Below the pieces are notes generated by a model, which was not told the DNA's origin, ran no database searches, and was given only the letters and a program-made list of their open reading frames with translations. The position numbers were made by a program, and so were the translations under genes. This document shows positions 16,741 to 25,496 of a DNA stretch of 35,173 nt, in pieces. The stretch's first letter is position 1; each line of letters opens with the position of its first letter. Location: positions 1-35,173 of the forward strand of contig QHUJ01000138.1 of assembly GCA_003221895.1 (NCBI GenBank), given 5' to 3'. The DNA is from Gemmatimonadota bacterium. GTDB taxonomy: Bacteria > Gemmatimonadota > Gemmatimonadetes > Gemmatimonadales > GWC2-71-9.

Positions 16741-18571
16741 GAGATCTGATATCCACGTTCCAGCGTTCTGCCCACAGCTCCAGCATCAGTTGCGGCCACA
16801 GCCGGCGCGCGTGGTTGCGTCGCATCGCGCGGTGTTCGGCCAGCAGCGGCGTCTGGAGCAACCGATCGGCGAGCGGCGCGAGCCCGGTATTGAGCCAGCG
16901 CGCTACGGGTACGGAGAGGCCGCGTTTCTGCCGCTCGATGACGCGTTCCGGAACGAGTCCGCGCGCGGCTTCCTTTAATATCGCTTTGGTGGTAATGCCA
17001 TGCACCTTGAAGGCGGAATCGACCGGAAGGACGAGCTCCATCACCTCGCGATCCAGGAACGGCGCGCGCGCCTCCACGGACGCGAGCATCGTGGCGCGAT
17101 CGACTTTTACGAGCAGGTCATCCGGCAGGTAGGTGAGAAAATCGAACCACATCACCCGATTCAATGGGTCGTCGAGCGGAAAGCCGTCGAGCTTGCCTTC
17201 GAGCTCCGCGATCACCCCGTCCTCGATCGCCACGGCGCCGAGCCACGTCACATGGCGCTCGAGCCAGGGCAGGTCGGCGGCGGCAAGGAACTGCTTGAGC
17301 ATGAATTCGACCGTCATCTTGCCCGTCGAAGTCGGCCAGCGATCGACCGCCCAGCGGACCACGCCACGAAGCGGGTGGGGGATGCGCTGCCAGCGCTCCG
17401 CGAATTTGTGCCCCAGGTAGGTCGGGTACCCGCCGAACAGCTCGTCCGCTCCTTCGCCGGAAAGAATCACCTTCACCTGCTCGCGCGCGGCTTCGGCGAG
17501 CAGCCACGTGGGGAGCACCGCCGGATCACCGAGTGGTTCCGCGAGCGACCGCGTCACCACGTCGAGTGCGCGGCCGAGCGATTCGTCGTCAGCGGTGACG
17601 ACATGATGGACCGTCGCGATGTCGTGCGTGACCGCTTCGGCGTAGTCGCTCTCGTCGTAGCCCGGCTCGGTGAAGCGCATGGCATAGGTGTGGATCCGCT
17701 CTCCGGGCATGGCGCGCGCAGCCGCGGCAACGAGCAGTGAAGAATCGAGACCCCCGCTCGTGAAAACCCCCAGCGGCACGTCAGACATCAGCTCGCGCTG
17801 CACCGCGCGCAGCAGCGTCTCGCGGAGCTCGCCGGTGTTGTCGAACGAGAGTCGCGAGGGACGCTCGGCTGCGGCTGCCGCGCTCCAGTAGGAGCGAATC
17901 TCGGTCCGGCCACCTTCCGCGATCAGCAGGGAAGCCGGCGGCAGCTTGTGAATCCCGTCGAACATCGTGTAGGGCGCTGGCACGTATCCCAGGGCGCGGT
18001 AGAGCGCCAGGGCTTTACGATTCACCCGCCGCGGCTGGTCGGGAAACTCGAGCAGCGCCTGGATTTCCGACGCGAAGCGCAGCTCGCCGCGCACATCGGC
18101 CCAGAACAGCGGCTTTTCACCGGCGCGATCGCGCGCCAGCAGCAGCCGGCTCTTGCCGTCGTCCCAGATGGCGAGCCCGAACATGCCCTCGAGCCGCGCG
18201 ACGACGTCGGCTCCATAGCGCTCGTAAAACGGAACGATCGTTTCGATGTCGCCGCGGGAGCGAAATGGATAGTTCCATCCGGGTCCCGAGGCTTCGCGGC
18301 GCAAATCATTCGCGTTGTAGATCTCGCCGTTGCACACCATCCAGATCTTGCCGTCGGGGCTCTTGAATGGCTGATCACCGGTGGTGAGATCCATGATGGC
18401 GAGGCGGCGCGCACCGATGCGTGCGCGCTCATGGCCGACGATGCATTCCCCGTCGGGGCCGCGATGCCGCAGCACCGCCGCCATGCGCGCGATGTAATCC
18501 GGAAAGCGCAGCGTTGCGCCCCCCCCCCCTCCTCCGGGGTGAGTCGCTATCGCGCCGAAGATGCCGCACAT
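16730..18571 (-). CDS. asnB: Asparagine synthase (glutamine-hydrolysing), AsnB family
   Basis: The 613-residue protein starts with MCGIFG, giving the catalytic Cys2 of an Ntn glutaminase (class II amidotransferase). Glutaminase residues include the RHRGPDG segment (35-41) and NGEIYN (81-86). The synthetase half has the PP-loop SGGLDSS (272-278) and SGEGADELFGGYPTY. The enzyme would amidate aspartate (or a related carboxylate) with ATP and glutamine in the cytosol. AsnB relatives next to glycosyltransferases often modify surface sugars or peptides, so free asparagine synthesis is not certain. A six-Gly loop right after the glutaminase start is encoded by a G11 tract (18519-18529). The ATG overlaps the GT39 stop by 25 bp. 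Confidence 0.93.
   Translation of the reverse strand: MCGIFGAIATHPGGGGGGATLRFPDYIARMAAVLRHRGPDGECIVGHERARIGARRLAIMDLTTGDQPFKSPDGKIWMVCNGEIYNANDLRREASGPGWNYPFRSRGDIETIVPFYERYGADVVARLEGMFGLAIWDDGKSRLLLARDRAGEKPLFWADVRGELRFASEIQALLEFPDQPRRVNRKALALYRALGYVPAPYTMFDGIHKLPPASLLIAEGGRTEIRSYWSAAAAAERPSRLSFDNTGELRETLLRAVQRELMSDVPLGVFTSGGLDSSLLVAAAARAMPGERIHTYAMRFTEPGYDESDYAEAVTHDIATVHHVVTADDESLGRALDVVTRSLAEPLGDPAVLPTWLLAEAAREQVKVILSGEGADELFGGYPTYLGHKFAERWQRIPHPLRGVVRWAVDRWPTSTGKMTVEFMLKQFLAAADLPWLERHVTWLGAVAIEDGVIAELEGKLDGFPLDDPLNRVMWFDFLTYLPDDLLVKVDRATMLASVEARAPFLDREVMELVLPVDSAFKVHGITTKAILKEAARGLVPERVIERQKRGLSVPVARWLNTGLAPLADRLLQTPLLAEHRAMRRNHARRLWPQLMLELWAERWNVDIRSHES
18519..18529. repeat. C11/G11 homopolymer tract in the asparagine synthase N-terminus
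   Basis: Eleven C on the plus strand encode the Gly run at residues 14-18 of the asparagine synthase. It is followed by TCCTCCG, the same flank as the C11 tract at 29908. Slippage by one base would truncate the enzyme soon after Cys2. Confidence 0.9.
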
Positions 18572-20208
18572 GGTCCGTATGCCGCGTACTGCCCTTCGAC
18601 GGCGAGCAGCAGAAGATGCGGCTCGAGTGCCGCGCGGATCCGCGCGTCGTTGGCGCGGGCGATGAACACGGTCGGCCGGCTGCAGCGCGCCAGTCGCTCA
18701 CGCCATGCGTCGGGCGGCTCCAGCGGTGAGCCGGGAAGGGCAAGAAACTGCTCGTAGTGATCCGCGATGTAGTTGCTGGTGAGCTCGCGGCCATTGGCCG
18801 TCGCCACGGGCACCATCCGGCGCAGGTAAAACGGCAGCGATGTCGGGAATGCCCCGACACCGACCACGTCGGCCGAGGCCCCTCCGATATTCTGGATGAC
18901 GCGGGCCAGTGTTGCTGCCGAGCGATCCTCACCGACAGCCGCGAGCAGGCGCGACGACACGAGGGGCACAGTGATGACGACCAGCGCATACCCCATGATG
19001 CCGAGCGCCGGGCGCGGACGATCGGCGCGACCCGCCTGCCATACCAAGGCGGCAGAAATCAGCAGCGCAACTCCCAGCGCCAGTGCCGTGAGAGGAATCG
19101 CACCGCGCTCGGCCGGCGTGAGGCTGATCGGGGCAGGAAGCCAGAGCGTCAGTGATGCCAGCGCCAGGCCCACAGATGCCGCGATGGCGGCGTAGGTGCG
19201 TCGCCCCGCGGCGATGCCGCCGCCCAGCTCGCTCGCCTGTCGCGTAATCAGACGCGCGGCCGCGAGCGCAAACGCGGGCATCAGCGGCAGGACGTACTGC
19301 GGCAGCTTTGACTTGTTGAGCGTGAAAAAGAGCAGTGGACCGAGCACCCAGCACGCGAGCAGGATGGTGTCCTGCGCGTAGCGATTCACGCGCCGGCCCA
19401 CCCACGCCCAGCGCAGGTTCTTCCAGCGCGCGAGCGCCGGTACGATCCACGGGAACCCGGCCACCGGTATGATGGGCAGATAGTACCAGAGCGGGGCGGT
19501 GCGGTGGAACCGCGTCGTCGTCACGCGCTCGAAAGTCTCACGCACAAATACGTAATGCGCGAAGTCGGGGACGCGATGCGACACGGCGAGAAACCATGGC
19601 AGCGCCACCATGGCGAAGACCACGATGCCGGCGACAGAGAAGAGTCGCCGCACGGGTCTGCCGGTCAGGAGCGAGTACGGGATCAGCGTGATCAGCGGCA
19701 CGAGCAGCGCCACGGGACCCTTCGTGAGAGCTCCAACCCCCATCGCGGCCCAGGGCAGAATCGGCCGCTCTTCCCAGAACGCGATGATGGCGATCGTCGT
19801 GCAGCAGGCGAGCGCGCTGTCGAAGATCGTCGTCCGGGCGTACGCGACGACGAGCGGTGTCGTCGCGAGCGCGAGGCCCGCGAGCCAACCCGTATCTGAT
19901 CCCCAACGGCGGCGTCCGAACCGCACGACGACCACGATGCTGACAATCGTGAACAGAAAGGCCGGCAGGCGCGCGGCGGTTTCTGTGGGTCCCAGAACCT
20001 CCATCACGCCGGCGGCGGCCGCGAAGTAGACGACCGGCTTGTCGAGATATGGCAGGCCCTCGAGATGTGGCAGCAGATAGTCGTTCGTCTGCGCCATCTC
20101 GCGCGCGACTTCGGCGTTGCGGCCCTCGTCCGGGTCGAACAGTGGGTAGCCGCCGAGGTCGAAGGCCATCGCCAACACGGCGGCGAGGAGCAGCAACGGC
20201 AGCCGCAC
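18547..20208 (-). CDS. ArnT-like GT39-family membrane glycosyltransferase
   Basis: This polytopic protein of 553 residues (from GTG 20208) has about 11-12 membrane helices. The first extracytoplasmic loop has the GT-C motif YPLFDPDEGRNAEVAREM with the catalytic acidic residues (D25, D27-E28 region), followed by DYLLPHLEGLPYLDKPVVYF. Such features mark ArnT/PMT-type (GT39/GT83) transferases that move a sugar from a polyprenyl-phosphate donor to a lipid or protein on the periplasmic side. The soluble C-terminal domain (about 450-553) fits the ArnT type. The start was set by homology of the first helix; an open frame extends further upstream but overlaps the DUF6941-like gene. A C8 tract lies 17-24 nt upstream of this start. 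Confidence 0.87.
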   Translation of the reverse strand: MRLPLLLLAAVLAMAFDLGGYPLFDPDEGRNAEVAREMAQTNDYLLPHLEGLPYLDKPVVYFAAAAGVMEVLGPTETAARLPAFLFTIVSIVVVVRFGRRRWGSDTGWLAGLALATTPLVVAYARTTIFDSALACCTTIAIIAFWEERPILPWAAMGVGALTKGPVALLVPLITLIPYSLLTGRPVRRLFSVAGIVVFAMVALPWFLAVSHRVPDFAHYVFVRETFERVTTTRFHRTAPLWYYLPIIPVAGFPWIVPALARWKNLRWAWVGRRVNRYAQDTILLACWVLGPLLFFTLNKSKLPQYVLPLMPAFALAAARLITRQASELGGGIAAGRRTYAAIAASVGLALASLTLWLPAPISLTPAERGAIPLTALALGVALLISAALVWQAGRADRPRPALGIMGYALVVITVPLVSSRLLAAVGEDRSAATLARVIQNIGGASADVVGVGAFPTSLPFYLRRMVPVATANGRELTSNYIADHYEQFLALPGSPLEPPDAWRERLARCSRPTVFIARANDARIRAALEPHLLLLAVEGQYAAYGPCAASSAR

Positions 20209-20239
20209 GTGCGCGCTGAGGGGTGGGGGGGGTACTGCG

Positions 20240-20695
20240 TTAGGTCCCAGGTGCTTGTGGTGCCGGCGGAGATGGGGGTTGTGGTGGAGTCGGTGCTGGC
20301 ATCGGCGGCATCTGGGAAACCGTGATGGGCACCGTCGCCTTGCGCTCGTCGTCGACCGTGATTTCGAAGCGATACTGTCCGGCGTGCGGGAACGGCACAT
20401 CGAACACTAACACCGCGGCCGCTTCGATCTCCGTGATCCCCGCGGGAGGCTCGGCAAAATTCACCGTCCCTGAGCCTCCCAGGAGCTCCGAATCGTCGGC
20501 GTCCAGCAACTTGATCTGCACCTGATGCTCGCCGACTTCCGTGCGCTTTCCTTTTAGTCGGAGCACGAGGTGCAGCCGTGGGTGCATCGCCGGGAACTGC
20601 GGTACCCAGATGTGCTGAAAGATGCCGAGTACCGACATCTTGCCCGACTGATCGACCAGTGCGTAGTCGGCGACGACCGCGAAATCGAGATGCAC
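20240..20695 (-). CDS. DUF6941-like protein with proline-rich tail
   Basis: The 151-residue protein (GTG start directly after the TAG of the previous gene) has the pattern ADYALVDQSGKMSVLGIFQHIW, then HPRLHLVLRLKG and a beta-rich body, which I recognise as the small DUF6941-type family of unknown function. There is no signal peptide or membrane helix, so it is probably cytosolic. The last 25 residues are Pro-rich (MPAPTPPQPPSPPAPQ). It is cotranscribed with the DUF2911 gene. The family call is from memory of the consensus and is moderately secure; no function is known. Confidence 0.78.
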   Translation of the reverse strand: MHLDFAVVADYALVDQSGKMSVLGIFQHIWVPQFPAMHPRLHLVLRLKGKRTEVGEHQVQIKLLDADDSELLGGSGTVNFAEPPAGITEIEAAAVLVFDVPFPHAGQYRFEITVDDERKATVPITVSQMPPMPAPTPPQPPSPPAPQAPGT

Positions 20696-21838
20696 CTATT
20701 GCTTCGACACGGGGACTGAGACTTTCGTCTTGTCCCACAAGATGGTCATGGTCGTGGCGGACGCATTGCCCGGCGCGGGCTCGAAGCCGATAAACAACTG
20801 CTCCACCGCGGCCGCCAGGGTCTCGACTCTTGCATCGACCCGCGCAAGATCCTGCTCCTCGTGATACTCGGTGCCCCACTGTCCTGTCTGCTGGTTGAAG
20901 ATGACCTTCCAGCCAGTCTGCGACGGCAAGGTCCAGAGTGTGTACCTGCCGGCCGGCACCTTGGCGCCGCCGATCACGAGATCTACCGGCGTGTTGAACT
21001 GCGTGGCGGCATTCGCCCCCGTGCGCCACACGCTATTCCACGGCACGACGTCGCCAAAGATCACGCGACCGCGCTTCATCGGGCGGCCGTAGTCGACCCA
21101 CAGGTCGGCGCCGGCGAGCGTGGTGCGGGAGGTGTCGCGCGGCGAGAGCAGGCCCAGCGGCCGGTTCGCGAACATCGGGCCCGCCTGCGCCATCGGAACC
21201 GACGCGACGCGTTGCACCTCGATCTGTACGGTGCTGCCCTTGCCGGTGAGCCAGGTAATGTGCCCCTGCCGATCCATCCGGAAAGTGAAGGGTCCGACTC
21301 CCGCAAACGGTCCGTCGTCGAACATGAACACCAGGGTGTCACTGGTCGCTCCGCCGCGCCGCTTGATGTAGCCGCCGCTCGGCGCGGTGGCCGACGGCAG
21401 CGCCGACAAGCGCACGCTGTCTTTGCCCGTGCCGCGCGCGTAGCGTCCCATCTGCTCCATCAACCCCACGACGTAGAACTGGAATGGAAACGTGCCCTTG
21501 GGAACGGCGACTTTCGCCGTCACAGTGCTGTCACCGCGGGGCGACGTCACGACCGCGCTGTCGCGCGTCAGGTCGATCGACGTCTTCGTCTCCCGCGGTC
21601 CCGGCTCACTGCCGATGTTGTGCGTGACGAGCTCGAAGCGGCGGATCGAGCCGTCGGGATTGAGATCGGCCGTGTAGATGCGATGCACGCTGCGGGGCAA
21701 GCGAATCACGTACTCCCCGCGCAGCTGCGTTGCCGTGCGCCTGTACTGCTCCAGCGAGAGCGTGTCCACGCCGAGGCGCACCACGAAGGCGCCCGAGTCC
21801 TGGACGGTCATGGTCATGGCCAGCAGCAGAGCGACCAC
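20696..21838 (-). CDS. Secreted DUF2911-domain protein
   Basis: The 380-residue protein starts at GTG 21838 behind a GGAGG box, with a short hydrophobic leader (MVALLLAMTMTVQ) suggesting export. The N-terminal half is beta-rich and unfamiliar. The C-terminal half (about 220-330) is a DUF2911 domain: WVDYGRPMKRGRVIFGDVVPW, WRTGANAATQF, VPAGRYTLWTLP, WKVIFNQQTGQWG and a Tyr/Asp motif after it. DUF2911 proteins are widespread in Bacteroidota, Acidobacteriota and Gemmatimonadota; their role is unknown. The stop abuts the start of the DUF6941-like gene, with no gap. Confidence 0.88.
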   Translation of the reverse strand: MVALLLAMTMTVQDSGAFVVRLGVDTLSLEQYRRTATQLRGEYVIRLPRSVHRIYTADLNPDGSIRRFELVTHNIGSEPGPRETKTSIDLTRDSAVVTSPRGDSTVTAKVAVPKGTFPFQFYVVGLMEQMGRYARGTGKDSVRLSALPSATAPSGGYIKRRGGATSDTLVFMFDDGPFAGVGPFTFRMDRQGHITWLTGKGSTVQIEVQRVASVPMAQAGPMFANRPLGLLSPRDTSRTTLAGADLWVDYGRPMKRGRVIFGDVVPWNSVWRTGANAATQFNTPVDLVIGGAKVPAGRYTLWTLPSQTGWKVIFNQQTGQWGTEYHEEQDLARVDARVETLAAAVEQLFIGFEPAPGNASATTMTILWDKTKVSVPVSKQ

Positions 21839-21860
21839 AGGTCATCCCCTCCGTGACGAG

Positions 21861-22310
21861 TTACGAAACGCGAATCGACTTGATCTCGTCGCTGCCCCGA
21901 ATGGCGTTCACGACATCCATTCCCTTCGTCACCTGTCCGAACACCGTGTGCACGCCGTCCAGGTGACGCTGCGGCGAGTGACAGATGAAGAACTGGCTGC
22001 CGCCGGTGTCCTTGCCGGCGTGTGCCATCGACAGCGTGCCCGCCACGTGCTTGTGCGTGTTGTTCTTTGTCTCACACTTGATCGTGTATCCCGGTCCACC
22101 CGTGCCGACCGGGCCTTTGCCGGTCTTGGAGTAGGGGTCACCGCCTTGAACCATGAAGTTGGGGATCACGCGATGAAACGTCGTGCCGTCGTAGAACTTG
22201 GAATTGGCGAGCTTCTCGAAATTGGCTACGGTGCCAGGCACTTCGTCCGCGAAAAGATCCAGCTCGATTGTGCCTCTCGCCGTGTCGATCACAGCTTTCT
22301 TGTTCGGCAT
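21861..22310 (-). CDS. Cyclophilin-type peptidyl-prolyl isomerase
   Basis: The 149-residue single-domain cyclophilin catalyses cis-trans isomerisation of Xaa-Pro bonds. Key stretches are [30 protein letters not shown] (active-site Arg in FHRV, and MVQGGD), [24 protein letters not shown] and HTVFGQV. No signal peptide is present, so this is the cytosolic PpiB type. ATG 22310 is preferred; a GTG at 22313 is directly in front of it. It lies 21 bp after the thioredoxin-domain gene and 22 bp before the DUF2911 gene, in the same transcription unit. The Trp of drug-sensitive cyclophilins is replaced by His (RHLDG), as in many bacterial forms. Confidence 0.95.
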   Translation of the reverse strand: MPNKKAVIDTARGTIELDLFADEVPGTVANFEKLANSKFYDGTTFHRVIPNFMVQGGDPYSKTGKGPVGTGGPGYTIKCETKNNTHKHVAGTLSMAHAGKDTGGSQFFICHSPQRHLDGVHTVFGQVTKGMDVVNAIRGSDEIKSIRVS

Positions 22311-22331
22311 CACTGTTCCCGTATTGAGGTT

Positions 22332-24332
22332 CTAGGAATGTAGTAGCTCTTTGAGCTTCTCGGTCGTCGCCACGGGGAGAGAACAGGTGGTGCCGACGCA
22401 GACCGTCGCAGCGGGCGTCGCGGCCGTCGACCGGATCACGGCCTTGCGCGGCCGGTACTCCTGCAACGCCGCGAGGTGCATGGCGCACGCGGGTCCCTCG
22501 CCGCGAGGCCCCGCCACTTCGATGCGGGTGACGGGATTCACCGCCCAATCGATGGCGCGCAGCACCGTCGCCCCATACAGCGACAGCTCGCGCGCGCTGC
22601 CGGCGAATGCCGCAACCTGCCGGTCGAGCCGCGCGCGCCACTCGGCCTGGTCGGTCAGCGCCCACAGGCGTGCCAGCACGAGCGCGGCAACCCCGTTCGG
22701 TGACGGCGTTGGTGCATCCTGAACCAGTTTGGCGCGCGCGGCGAGATACGCGGTGCCGTTCAGGTTGTTGGCGATGTCGAAGAAGCCGGCAGTCTGATCG
22801 GCGTGCGACGTGTCGCAGTAGTTCATGACGAGGATCGCCCGCTCGAGCCAGCGCGGCTCTCCAGTCGCCTCGTACGCATCGAGGAATCCTGCCGCCGCTT
22901 GTACGTTGTCATCGAGCATGCCGCGCGGCGCCTGCCGGCCCCCCCCGAGGACGTGGGACATGCCGCTCTTCCCATCCCAGGCCTCCGACCAGATCCGTTC
23001 GAGGACCTTCAATGCAAGGCTATTGCAATCTTCTCTATCCAATACGGCGCCGGCGTGGAGAAACGCGGCAGCCATCATTGCGTTCCAGTTCACGTAGGCC
23101 GTACGATCGACAAAGGGCGCCGGCCGGCGGTCGCGTGCCGCTTTCAGTTTCCGCAGCGCCCCGCGCAGCACGGACCATTCGTCGTCGCCCGCAGGATCCT
23201 GCTTCCACCACAACACGTTCTTCTTCGGGTTGTGGTGCATTTCGCCTGCTTCCTGGATGTCCAACACCCGCGAAACGACCGCGCCTTCCCTGGCAGTGAG
23301 TTCCGCTTCTGCTTCCTCCAGTGTCCACGTCCAGTAGTCGCCATCGTCGCCGAACGTGAGATCGGCGTCCTGCGACGTGGCGAACGCGCCGCTGTCCTTG
23401 TCCGCCATCACTTCGAGCACCCAGTCGACGATGCCGGTGGCGACTTCCTTGAATAGCGGTGTGCCGAGCGCCTGATACGCGGAGAGGTAGGCACGCAGGA
23501 GCTCGGAGTTGTCGTACGACATCTTCTCGAAATGCGGCACGATCCAACGTTCATCGACCGAATAGCGATGGAAACCGCCGCCGACGTGATCGCGAATGCC
23601 GCCACGTGCCATTCCCGTCAGCGTCTTCTCGACGATCTCGCGCGGCCACTGCAGGCCACCTTTGGCGTCGTGCATGCGCGCCAGCAGGAACTCGAGCGCC
23701 GCGGGATGGGGAAACTTGGGCGCGGTACCGAACCCGCCGTAGCGGACGTCGAACAACCGCGCCATTTGATCCGCCGCCGCGGCTACCAGCTCGGCGCTCA
23801 CCGCGCCCGGCTTCGCTTCGTCGAGCGACTGGTTGACGTGCTCGCGGATGGCGCGCGCGTTGGTCGCGATGCGATCGCGCTCTTCGCGAAACGCGCGCGC
23901 GATCTCCATCAGCACGCGGCGAAATCCAGGCCGGCCCCAGGGATTCTCGTCGGGCGGGAAGTACGTCCCGCCGAAGAAGACCTCGCCGTCGGGCGTGAGG
24001 AACGCCGTGAGCGGCCAGCCGCCCTGGCCGCTCAGCGCCTGCACCGCGCGCTGGTAGCGCGTGTCCACGTCGGGCCGTTCGTCGCGGTCGACCTTGATGC
24101 ACACGAAGTCCCGATTGAGGATCTCGGCGATACTCGCGTCCTCATAGGACTCGCCATCCATGACGTGACACCAGTGGCACCACACCGCGCCGATGTCCAA
24201 CAGGATCGGCTTCTGCTCGGCGCGCGCTCGCGAGAACGCGTCGTCGCTCCAGGGCAGCCAGTGGACCGGCTGATGGGCGGCAGACTTGAGATAGGCGGAG
24301 GCTTCTGATGCGAGGAGGTTGGCGGCGCCCAT
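22332..24332 (-). CDS. YyaL-type thioredoxin-domain protein (DUF255/SSP411 family)
   Basis: The 666-residue protein has the classic YyaL/SPATA20 layout: an N-terminal thioredoxin-like domain (about 1-165) with the redox motif WCHWC (C52, C55), cis-Pro region GGWPLTAFLTPDG and GGTYFPP, followed by an all-helical (alpha/alpha)6 barrel related to glycoside hydrolases and epimerases (about 180-600). There is no signal peptide, so it is cytosolic. Function in bacteria is unknown; a role in thiol redox control or sugar metabolism is only suggested by the folds. The ATG follows the M20 hydrolase stop without a gap, which indicates coupling. A C8 tract occurs at 22939-22946. Confidence 0.95.
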   Translation of the reverse strand: MGAANLLASEASAYLKSAAHQPVHWLPWSDDAFSRARAEQKPILLDIGAVWCHWCHVMDGESYEDASIAEILNRDFVCIKVDRDERPDVDTRYQRAVQALSGQGGWPLTAFLTPDGEVFFGGTYFPPDENPWGRPGFRRVLMEIARAFREERDRIATNARAIREHVNQSLDEAKPGAVSAELVAAAADQMARLFDVRYGGFGTAPKFPHPAALEFLLARMHDAKGGLQWPREIVEKTLTGMARGGIRDHVGGGFHRYSVDERWIVPHFEKMSYDNSELLRAYLSAYQALGTPLFKEVATGIVDWVLEVMADKDSGAFATSQDADLTFGDDGDYWTWTLEEAEAELTAREGAVVSRVLDIQEAGEMHHNPKKNVLWWKQDPAGDDEWSVLRGALRKLKAARDRRPAPFVDRTAYVNWNAMMAAAFLHAGAVLDREDCNSLALKVLERIWSEAWDGKSGMSHVLGGGRQAPRGMLDDNVQAAAGFLDAYEATGEPRWLERAILVMNYCDTSHADQTAGFFDIANNLNGTAYLAARAKLVQDAPTPSPNGVAALVLARLWALTDQAEWRARLDRQVAAFAGSARELSLYGATVLRAIDWAVNPVTRIEVAGPRGEGPACAMHLAALQEYRPRKAVIRSTAATPAATVCVGTTCSLPVATTEKLKELLHS

Positions 24333-25496
24333 TCAGGATTCGAGATAGCGCACCGCGGTGCGGCTCAGCAGCTCGGCGCCGATGACCAACGACTCCTCGT
24401 CGATGTCGAATGTCGGACTGTGATGCGGCGACGCCCTCCCGTTGACCGGGCCCGATCCCACGAATGCAAAGCAGCCCGGCACCCGTTCGAGGAAGTACGC
24501 CATGTCTTCACCACCCATGGTGCGCACGCCTTGACGCACATTGGCCGAGCCGACCAGGTCGGCTGCGACGTCGCGCATGAGGGCCGTGAGTCGCTCATCG
24601 TTGATCAGCGGGGCACTGAGGCGGTGGTAGTGCACCTCCACCTGCGCGCCGAATGCCGCCGCAATGCCTTGCGCCGTTTCCTCGATCAGCCTGGGCGCGG
24701 CGTTGAAGAACGCCCCACCAAAGGTGCGCACCGTACCCCGCAGATCGGCGCGAGCCGGAATCACGTTGAAGGCGCGCCCCGCGTGGACTTCGGTAACGGA
24801 CACGACGGCGTGCTCCAGGGGATCGCGCCGGCGCGATACCAGGCCCTGTAACGCGCTGATGAGCTGAGCGGCGACGAGCACGGAATCGACGGCTTGATGC
24901 GGAGCGGCGGCGTGCCCCCCGCGACCATGAATGACGATTTCGAATTGATCCACCGACGCCATGATCGTCCCCGATGTCACCCCGATGGTCCCGACGGGCA
25001 AGTCATTCCACAGATGCATGCCGAAGGCTGCGTCGACTCTGGGTGCGTCCAGCACGCCGTCTGCGATCATCGCCTGCGCCCCATTCGAGGCCTCTTCCGC
25101 CGGCTGGAACGCAAACTTCACGCTGCCGTCCAGCGAGACGGGGGCGAGCCGGCGCGCGACCTCGAGACCGATCGCGACGTGCCCGTCATGTCCGCACGCG
25201 TGCATCTTGCCGGAATGACGCGAGCGGTAGGGTACGTCGTTGGCTTCCTCGACGGGTAGCGCGTCCATGTCTGCGCGCAGGAGCACGCAGCGACCGTCGC
25301 GCCCTTCATGCTTCTTCAAGGCCACCACGCCCGTCTTGCCGATGCCGGGGGTGACCGTGTAGTCGAATCCCCGCAACCGATCCGCGATCAATGTGGCGGT
25401 GCGCATTTCCTCGAAGCCGAGCTCGGGGTGCTGATGGATGTCGCGGCGCGTGGCTATCAGGCCGGGGCGATCGACCGGTGGCAGCTTGAGTGTCAT
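24333..25496 (-). CDS. M20-family amidohydrolase (hippurate hydrolase/IAA-amino acid hydrolase-like)
   Basis: The 387-residue protein is a cytosolic di-metal M20D hydrolase. Ligands are C101 and H103 in HACGHDGH, E134-E135 in QPAEEASNGA (acid/base and ligand), the His in FGMHLWN, and the His in SPHHSPTFD near the C-terminus. The usual dimerisation lid domain lies between (about 175-290; HGRGGHAAAPHQAVD). Members hydrolyse N-acyl amino acids such as hippurate, or N-acetyl-diaminopimelate; the substrate here is not fixed. ATG 25496 was chosen for its ATGA overlap with the endonuclease III stop; the longer frame only adds sequence antisense to nothing and inside that gene. Confidence 0.92.
   Translation of the reverse strand: MTLKLPPVDRPGLIATRRDIHQHPELGFEEMRTATLIADRLRGFDYTVTPGIGKTGVVALKKHEGRDGRCVLLRADMDALPVEEANDVPYRSRHSGKMHACGHDGHVAIGLEVARRLAPVSLDGSVKFAFQPAEEASNGAQAMIADGVLDAPRVDAAFGMHLWNDLPVGTIGVTSGTIMASVDQFEIVIHGRGGHAAAPHQAVDSVLVAAQLISALQGLVSRRRDPLEHAVVSVTEVHAGRAFNVIPARADLRGTVRTFGGAFFNAAPRLIEETAQGIAAAFGAQVEVHYHRLSAPLINDERLTALMRDVAADLVGSANVRQGVRTMGGEDMAYFLERVPGCFAFVGSGPVNGRASPHHSPTFDIDEESLVIGAELLSRTAVRYLES

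Noticed and set aside
20206-20400. Longer N-terminus for the GT39 transferase
   Set aside because: The extra frame overlaps the DUF6941-like gene and encodes Arg/His/Ser-rich sequence without a signal; the first membrane helix starts at GTG 20208.
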